From NCBI GenBank assembly GCA_035943635.1, contig DASZBX010000098.1, forward strand, positions 1 through 26,384: a stretch of 26,384 bases of DNA. Direction: 5' to 3'. Of this stretch, positions 21,717 to 26,384 are shown piece after piece. Position numbers and translations under genes: made by a program. The DNA is from DASZBX01 sp035943635. Lineage in GTDB: Bacteria > Actinomycetota > Actinomycetes > Streptomycetales > Catenulisporaceae. The notes beneath the pieces are model-generated. The model was not told where the DNA came from. It was given only the letters and a program-made list of their open reading frames with translations, and did not search any database. Positions within the stretch are counted from its first letter, which is position 1; each line of letters starts with the position of its first letter.

Positions 21717-23228
21717 CTACCACGCCGGTGCGGCGTGCGGCTGCTCACTTTCGAGGGACACGGTCGCGGCCCGCTGCCACGATCCGGAGCCCAGGTGCTT
21801 GTGTTCCAGTTCCTTGCCGATGGCCAGGCCGATCGCGGTCGCGGCGAGCAGCACGATCAGCAGGATGGCGAGCTTGCTCAGGCAGCTCAGGCCGGAGCGC
21901 TGCTGCGGCTGGGCGCCGTAGTCGGCCGGGTAGCGCGGGGCCTGGCGGCGAGCGGGCGCCGCCGGCGGGGGCGGCGGCGACTGCTGCGGGCGGCTGCCGT
22001 ACTGGGCGTTCGGCCGGGACTGCTGCTGCGGTTGCGGCGGCGGGACGGGCGTCTGGCGGGCCGGCTGGGGCGGGGGCGGCGGGCGGTGCTGGGCCTGGGG
22101 CAGCGCGACCGTCGGCTGGGCGTAGTCGCGCGCCGGCGGGCTCTGCGGCCGTCCCTGCGGGCTGCGCGGGTTCTGCGGGCCGGGCTGGGGCGCGGGGGCC
22201 GGGTAGTACGGCTGCGGCGGGTAGCCGCCGGGCCGCGGGGACTGGGCCGCGGCCGGCCGCGGGGCGAGCTGGTTCGGCGCCTCCTGGCGGGCCGGCAGCT
22301 GGAGCGGCGGCGGGGGCGGGGACATCAGGGCCGCCTGCTTCATCGCGGTGGCCAGGGCCGGCAGCACCACGGTGCCCTCGATCTTGTTCACCGGCAGCTG
22401 GGCGATCGTGCCGTCCCGCTGGGTGCGCACCGCGTTGCGCAGCGTGGCGGCCAGTTCGGCCGCGCTGGGCCGGGCGTTGGGGTCCTTGGCCAGGGCCCGG
22501 GAGACCACGGTCCACAGCCGGTCGTCCACCCCGGCCGGGCGCTGCGGGGCGGCGCTCTGGTGGGCCTCGAAGACCTCCATCGCGTCCTTGCCGCGGAACG
22601 GCGGGTGGCCCAGGATCAGTTCCAGCAGCATGATCCCGGACGCGTACACGTCCACCGCGGAGGTCGGCTGCTTGCCGCTGATCACCTCGGGGGCGAGGTA
22701 GTACGGGGTGCCGACCACCTGGCTGGTCCGGGTCACTGACGGGGCGTCGGCAAGCCGGGCGATGCCGAAGTCGGTCAGCAGCGGCCGGAAGCCGCCGGAC
22801 TCGGGCTGCAGCAGCACGTTGGCCGGTTTGACGTCCCGGTGGATGATCTGGGCCGCGTGCGCCACCGCGAGCGCCTCGGCCACGTCGGCGACCAGCAGCG
22901 CGGACTCGACCGGCTCCAGCCGCCCGCGCCCGCGCAGGTAGGCCCGCAGATCCGGGCCCTCGACCAGCTGGAGCACCAGGGCCAGCACGTCGCCCTCGAC
23001 CACCAGGTCACGAATCGATACCAAAGAGCGGTGCCGCAGGCCCATCATCGCGGTACGCTCGCGAAGGAAGCGGGTGACTACGTCGGCGTCGGTGGCCAGC
23101 TCCTCCAGCAGAACCTTGATGGCGACCGCCTCACCGGTGTCCCGGACCGTCCCGCGCCACACCGATCCGAACGCGCCCCTCCCCAACTGGCTTTCCAGCT
23201 CATAACGGCTACCGATCGGCTGACCCAC
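21717..23228 (-). CDS. Membrane Ser/Thr protein kinase, 503 aa
   Basis: The kinase domain (about 8-270) has GRGAFG (16-21), K38, HRDVKPAN (D132), DFG (153-155) and an APE motif (about 179-181), all intact. A roughly 150-residue Pro/Gln-rich linker (PPPPPLQLPAR... PPPQPQQQ) follows, then one membrane helix (AILLIVLLAATAIGLAIG) close to the end and only about 30 extracellular residues. There is therefore no obvious sensor domain. GTG 23228 is preferred because it gives the standard GQPIGSRYEL start with GGGGAGAG about 6-10 nt upstream; ATG 23279 has no ribosome site. The gene is 142 bp upstream of the other kinase gene and divergent from the FHA gene. Confidence 0.88.
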   Translation of the reverse strand: MGQPIGSRYELESQLGRGAFGSVWRGTVRDTGEAVAIKVLLEELATDADVVTRFLRERTAMMGLRHRSLVSIRDLVVEGDVLALVLQLVEGPDLRAYLRGRGRLEPVESALLVADVAEALAVAHAAQIIHRDVKPANVLLQPESGGFRPLLTDFGIARLADAPSVTRTSQVVGTPYYLAPEVISGKQPTSAVDVYASGIMLLELILGHPPFRGKDAMEVFEAHQSAAPQRPAGVDDRLWTVVSRALAKDPNARPSAAELAATLRNAVRTQRDGTIAQLPVNKIEGTVVLPALATAMKQAALMSPPPPPLQLPARQEAPNQLAPRPAAAQSPRPGGYPPQPYYPAPAPQPGPQNPRSPQGRPQSPPARDYAQPTVALPQAQHRPPPPPQPARQTPVPPPQPQQQSRPNAQYGSRPQQSPPPPPAAPARRQAPRYPADYGAQPQQRSGLSCLSKLAILLIVLLAATAIGLAIGKELEHKHLGSGSWQRAATVSLESEQPHAAPAW

Positions 23229-23544
23229 GACAACTCTCTCTCCCCAGAAGTCGCCTGCCTGCACTCGCGGTGAGCGCATGCGCCGACGATGGACACTGTA
23301 CTGAAGGCCATCCGCAATACTCAGTCAGGTTCAGCGCATGGTCACACTTCTGCGCACACCATAGTGCTGGAACCGTCCGGACTCGGCAAGGACCCGGGTC
23401 GGACGGTTCGGATACCGTGACTTCGAACACATAGCACTCCGTTTCACATATGGTTCCACGCAATCCGTTCCACTGAGCAGGCCCCGGCGCACCGTCCTTC
23501 AGGCGGACGGTCGGCCGGGCCACGATCGGCAGAGAGCACCGAGC
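23229..23544. other. Divergent intergenic region between kinase and FHA genes
   Basis: This 316-bp gap must hold promoters for both the kinase (minus) and the FHA protein (plus). I see no confident promoter pair, repeat or small gene. The sequence is locally less GC-rich (about 23,320-23,470), as expected for a promoter region. Confidence 0.5.
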
Positions 23545-26247
23545 ATGCAGATCCGACTCTCCGTCACCACGCCGCGCCCGGCCCGGTCCGGTCCGGAACC
23601 GGCCATGTCCGCCTCCCGTCCGGTGGCGGACCTGGCGATCGACTGCGCGGCCGGGACCGCGTTCAGCGCGGTGGCGACCACGCTGCGCAACCTGGCCGGG
23701 CTGGGCCCGGCCGAGCAGTTCTTCGCCGGGCTGGACCCGGTGCCGGACACGGCCGTGCTGGGCCTGGGCGCGCTGCTGGACGGGACGCTGCTGACGGCCG
23801 GCCGGCCCGGCCCGTCCGGGCTGCCCGCGACCGGTCTGGAGCTGCACGTGACCGGCGGTCCGGACGCGGGCGGGGTGCACGTGCTGACCCCGCCGCGGGC
23901 CGGCCGGGAGCCGATGGCGGTGACCATCGGCCGGGGTCCGGACGCGGCGATCCGGATCGACGACCCGGACCTGTCCCGGTTGCACGCGGAACTGCTGATC
24001 ACCGCGGACTGGGTGCAGCTGCGCGACCGCGGGTCCACCAACGGGACCACGGTCGACGCGGCCCCGGTCGGCGCCGAGCCGGTGCTGCTGCCGCTGGACA
24101 GCCTGGTCCGGCTGGGCGAGACCGGGCTGGTGCTGCGGATGGGCGCGGGCCGGCTGGACTGCGAGGCGGACCGGCTCGGCCACCTGCGGGTGCGCACCCT
24201 GCGCCGGCCCGGGCGGGCGCCGGCGGCCGTGCACATCGAGCTGCCGCCGCGGCCGATCAACAAGGGCCTGCCGGCCGCCCGCCGGCGCGCCCTGCTGGAG
24301 TTCGACCAGGCCAAGGCGGTGGCCGAGACCCGGATCGCGGCCGCGCTGGCGGCCGAGGGCGAGGCCCGCAGCGAGCAGTGCCCCGATCCGGCCGCGCTGC
24401 TGACCCTGGCGCTGCGCCCGGGGCCGGGCCTGTGGGCCCGGGAGCGGACCGCGCCGGACCTGCTGACCCTGCGGCTGGGCACGGCCCGGATCGGCTCCCA
24501 GGTGACCGTGACCGCCCAGGCCGGCGGGCAGGGCGCGACGCCGGACTCCTCGCAGGCGCGCACGTTCCGCCCGCGGCTGCCCTCGGCGCCGGTGACCGTG
24601 GACCTGGCCGAGGCGGGCGTGCTGGGCCTGGTCGGCGCCCGCCCGGCGCTCGACGGGCTGGCCCGCGCGCTGGTCGCGCAACTGGCCGCCCTGTGTGCGC
24701 CCAGCGACCTGGAACTGGTGCTGCTGGCGCCGGGCGGGTCCGGGCAGTGGGAGTGGCTGCGCTGGCTGCCGCACCTGTTCCCGCAGGACGGCCAGGACTG
24801 CCGGGTGCTGGTCGGGCACGACGCGCTGCAGACCTCAATGCGGCTGACCGAGCTGGTCGGCCGGATCGCGGCCCGGGAGGCCGAGGCGCGGGCGACCGGG
24901 CGGGCCCCGGGCCGGTGGTCCGGGCGGCGCACCGTGGTGGTGTTCGACCCGGCCGCGGACCTATTGGACGAGCGCGGCGCCCAGCGGGTGCTGTGCGACG
25001 GCCCGGACGTGGGGATCTACTCGCTGGTGCTGGGCGCCCGGCCGCACGAACTGCCGGACGCGACCGGCGCGATGGCCGTGATCGGCGGCGAGGTGGACAC
25101 CCGGCTGCGGCTGGAGCGTCCGGACCAGCCGCTGGTGGACGGGGTGATCGCCGACCAGGTGTCCACCGCGTGGGCCGAGCGGCTGGGCCGGGCCCTGGCG
25201 CCGCTGCGCGAGGCGGACGGCTTCGAGGCGGTGCCCGCGCTGCCCGAGGAGGTGCGGCTGCTGGCCCTGCTGGACCTGGACCTGCTGACCCCGGCCAAGC
25301 TGACCGCGCGCTGGGCCGCCGAGCCGCACAGTTCCACCCTGGCCTTCACCGCGGACGACCACGGCCCGGTCCGGATCGACCTGTCCGCCCAGCACGTGCT
25401 GGTCGGCGGGGCGCCCGGCGCCGGGGTCTCCGAGTCGATCCGTTCGATCGTCTGCGGCCTGGCCGCGGTCAACCGGCCGGAGTACCTGCGGATCGCCCTG
25501 GTCTCGGACCGCTCGGCCGCGTCGGCGGGGACCGGCGGCCCGGCCTCGCTCTCCCCCTGCGCGGCCCTGCCGCACGTGGACGTGCACCTGGCCGCGGACA
25601 GCCCGGCCGACTCGCTGCGCAAGCTGCTGGACCAGATCCAGCACGAGCTCAAGCGCCGGCGGGACCTGCAGCCGCCCGGCGCCCGGTTCCTGGCCAATCC
25701 GGCCAACCCGCGGATGCTGGTCGCGGTCGACAGCCTGGAGCAGTTCGGCGGGGACCACCCGTGGTTCGTCCGGGCCCTGGGCGACCTGGCCCGGGAGGGC
25801 CGGGACCTGGGCCTGAACGTGGCGGTCGGGATCACCCTGGACACGACCCAGTCGCTGCGCCTGCTGGAGGAGGACCTGTGCGACGGCGCCCAGGTCCGGC
25901 TGGCCCTGCGCACGCACGGCCCGGCCGAGTCGCGCCGGCTGATCTCGCTGCCGCTGTCCGCCGCGCTGCGCCCGGACACCCCCGGCCGCGGCCACCTGGC
26001 CCTGCCGGACGGCCGGGTGCTGCCGGTGCAGCGGGCCCGGATCAGCGGCCGGATGGCGTCCAGCGCGGCCGCCCGGGCCACCGTGACGCGGCTGCCGTGG
26101 GCCGAGCTCGGTTCCCCGCCGGTGCGCCGCTCCGCGGACGGCTCGACCGCCCCCGGCGCCTCCGGCACGGTCTCGCCGACCGGGCCGACCGACCTGGCGC
26201 TGCTGGCCGAGACGATCAGCCGGGCGACGACCCGGTCGGTGGCCTAG
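23545..26247 (+). CDS. FHA-domain protein with degenerate FtsK/EssC-like core, 900 aa
   Basis: Residues 1-100 resemble the N-terminal part of FHA-FtsK proteins. The FHA domain (about 125-200) keeps the phospho-threonine contacts G129-R130, S144-R145, H147 and N166-G167-T168 (STNGT). The rest looks like an FtsK/SpoIIIE/EssC-type core. The P-loop position reads GAPGAGVS (622-629), with V628 replacing the lysine. The Walker B position reads LVAVDSL (D729, S730), lacking the glutamate. ATP hydrolysis at this site is therefore unlikely. No membrane helix is evident, although EssC-type proteins usually have them. It is divergent from a Ser/Thr kinase whose phosphorylated targets, or the kinase itself, the FHA domain could bind. 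ATG 23545 has only a weak ribosome site. Confidence 0.8.
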   Translation: MQIRLSVTTPRPARSGPEPAMSASRPVADLAIDCAAGTAFSAVATTLRNLAGLGPAEQFFAGLDPVPDTAVLGLGALLDGTLLTAGRPGPSGLPATGLELHVTGGPDAGGVHVLTPPRAGREPMAVTIGRGPDAAIRIDDPDLSRLHAELLITADWVQLRDRGSTNGTTVDAAPVGAEPVLLPLDSLVRLGETGLVLRMGAGRLDCEADRLGHLRVRTLRRPGRAPAAVHIELPPRPINKGLPAARRRALLEFDQAKAVAETRIAAALAAEGEARSEQCPDPAALLTLALRPGPGLWARERTAPDLLTLRLGTARIGSQVTVTAQAGGQGATPDSSQARTFRPRLPSAPVTVDLAEAGVLGLVGARPALDGLARALVAQLAALCAPSDLELVLLAPGGSGQWEWLRWLPHLFPQDGQDCRVLVGHDALQTSMRLTELVGRIAAREAEARATGRAPGRWSGRRTVVVFDPAADLLDERGAQRVLCDGPDVGIYSLVLGARPHELPDATGAMAVIGGEVDTRLRLERPDQPLVDGVIADQVSTAWAERLGRALAPLREADGFEAVPALPEEVRLLALLDLDLLTPAKLTARWAAEPHSSTLAFTADDHGPVRIDLSAQHVLVGGAPGAGVSESIRSIVCGLAAVNRPEYLRIALVSDRSAASAGTGGPASLSPCAALPHVDVHLAADSPADSLRKLLDQIQHELKRRRDLQPPGARFLANPANPRMLVAVDSLEQFGGDHPWFVRALGDLAREGRDLGLNVAVGITLDTTQSLRLLEEDLCDGAQVRLALRTHGPAESRRLISLPLSAALRPDTPGRGHLALPDGRVLPVQRARISGRMASSAAARATVTRLPWAELGSPPVRRSADGSTAPGASGTVSPTGPTDLALLAETISRATTRSVA

Positions 26248-26384
26248 GCGGTGTTGGGGAATGTCTCAAGGCGCGAATCCGGTGATCGCCGTCGCCTGGC
26301 CGCACCGCACGCAACGGCACAGACGACCGAGTATGAGCCGTCCCGTGCGGCGCGCCCATGCTCGGCGCTGACCAGATTCGCCGC
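26248..26384. other. Window tail, nothing assigned
   Basis: The last 137 bp hold no complete gene, hairpin or promoter that I can support. A minus-strand frame is open from the edge, but its translation resembles no known protein. Confidence 0.4.

Noticed and set aside
24378..26285. Second long plus-strand frame overlapping the FHA gene
   Set aside because: Almost entirely Gly/Ala/Arg/Pro; a shadow of the FHA gene in another frame.

Overview
The window joins two very different pieces of DNA. Positions 1 to about 13,850 are an accessory block of moderate GC (roughly mid-50s percent by eye), with mixed codon use and sigma70-like promoters of the TTGNNN/TATANN kind. From about 13,851 to the end is a very GC-rich (about 70 percent or more by eye) chromosomal backbone carrying prfB, ftsE, ftsX, smpB and ssrA, all on the minus strand, followed by Ser/Thr protein kinases. 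This order and the protein sequences point to an actinomycete. The accessory part is also actinobacterial in flavour: it has a DUF397 protein, a DUF5753-type XRE regulator, an RsbW-like ATPase and a DUF2637-like membrane protein. I cannot name the genus.

Accessory block. I read this as the right-hand part of an integrative, probably conjugative element inserted at the 3' end of the tmRNA gene. Cargo comes first: an unknown 87-aa protein, a WhiJ-like cassette (DUF397, XRE/DUF5753, and a divergent anti-sigma-type ATPase), a YbaK/EbsC tRNA-editing deacylase that appears to have a leaderless promoter, and a B12-binding-type radical SAM protein with an unusual CX15CX2C cluster motif. A second XRE regulator (minus strand) is divergent from a string of overlapping small genes ending in a DUF2637/SpdB-like membrane protein. 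The transfer operon follows: a 50-aa protein, a TraG/VirD4/HerA-type ATPase and a replication-relaxation-like protein. Last is a control and integration operon: an XRE repressor, an ImmA/IrrE-type metalloprotease and a large serine recombinase.

The best regulatory signal is a 16-bp palindromic operator family, GTKGCGRATYCGCMAC. Two copies form a perfect 17-bp inverted repeat around the transfer-operon promoter. One of these fills the 17-bp spacer between TTGACT and TATAAC exactly. A third copy overlaps the promoter of the XRE-ImmA-integrase operon. Together they suggest an ICEBs1-like circuit in which the XRE protein represses both transfer and its own operon, and ImmA relieves the repression. 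Here the circuit is joined to a serine recombinase and an actinobacterial transfer module.

The recombinase reading frame has no stop of its own before the junction. It runs about 33 codons into the antisense of the tmRNA 3' end, so integration itself supplies the protein's last residues. The left attachment site is not visible; the window begins with 26 C residues that look like a contig-end artefact.

Backbone. The tmRNA is intact and pairs with smpB directly upstream. Between ftsE and ftsX lies a 166-bp near-palindrome with 36-bp perfect inverted arms bounded by CTAG. It resembles a MITE that landed on the ftsE stop codon and separated a normally tightly coupled gene pair. The roughly 560-bp gap between a small zinc-ribbon membrane protein gene and prfB contains three long hairpins. 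Beyond prfB are two membrane Ser/Thr kinases and, divergently, an FHA-domain protein with an FtsK/EssC-like core whose Walker A lysine and Walker B glutamate are both replaced, suggesting a phospho-threonine-binding pseudo-ATPase.
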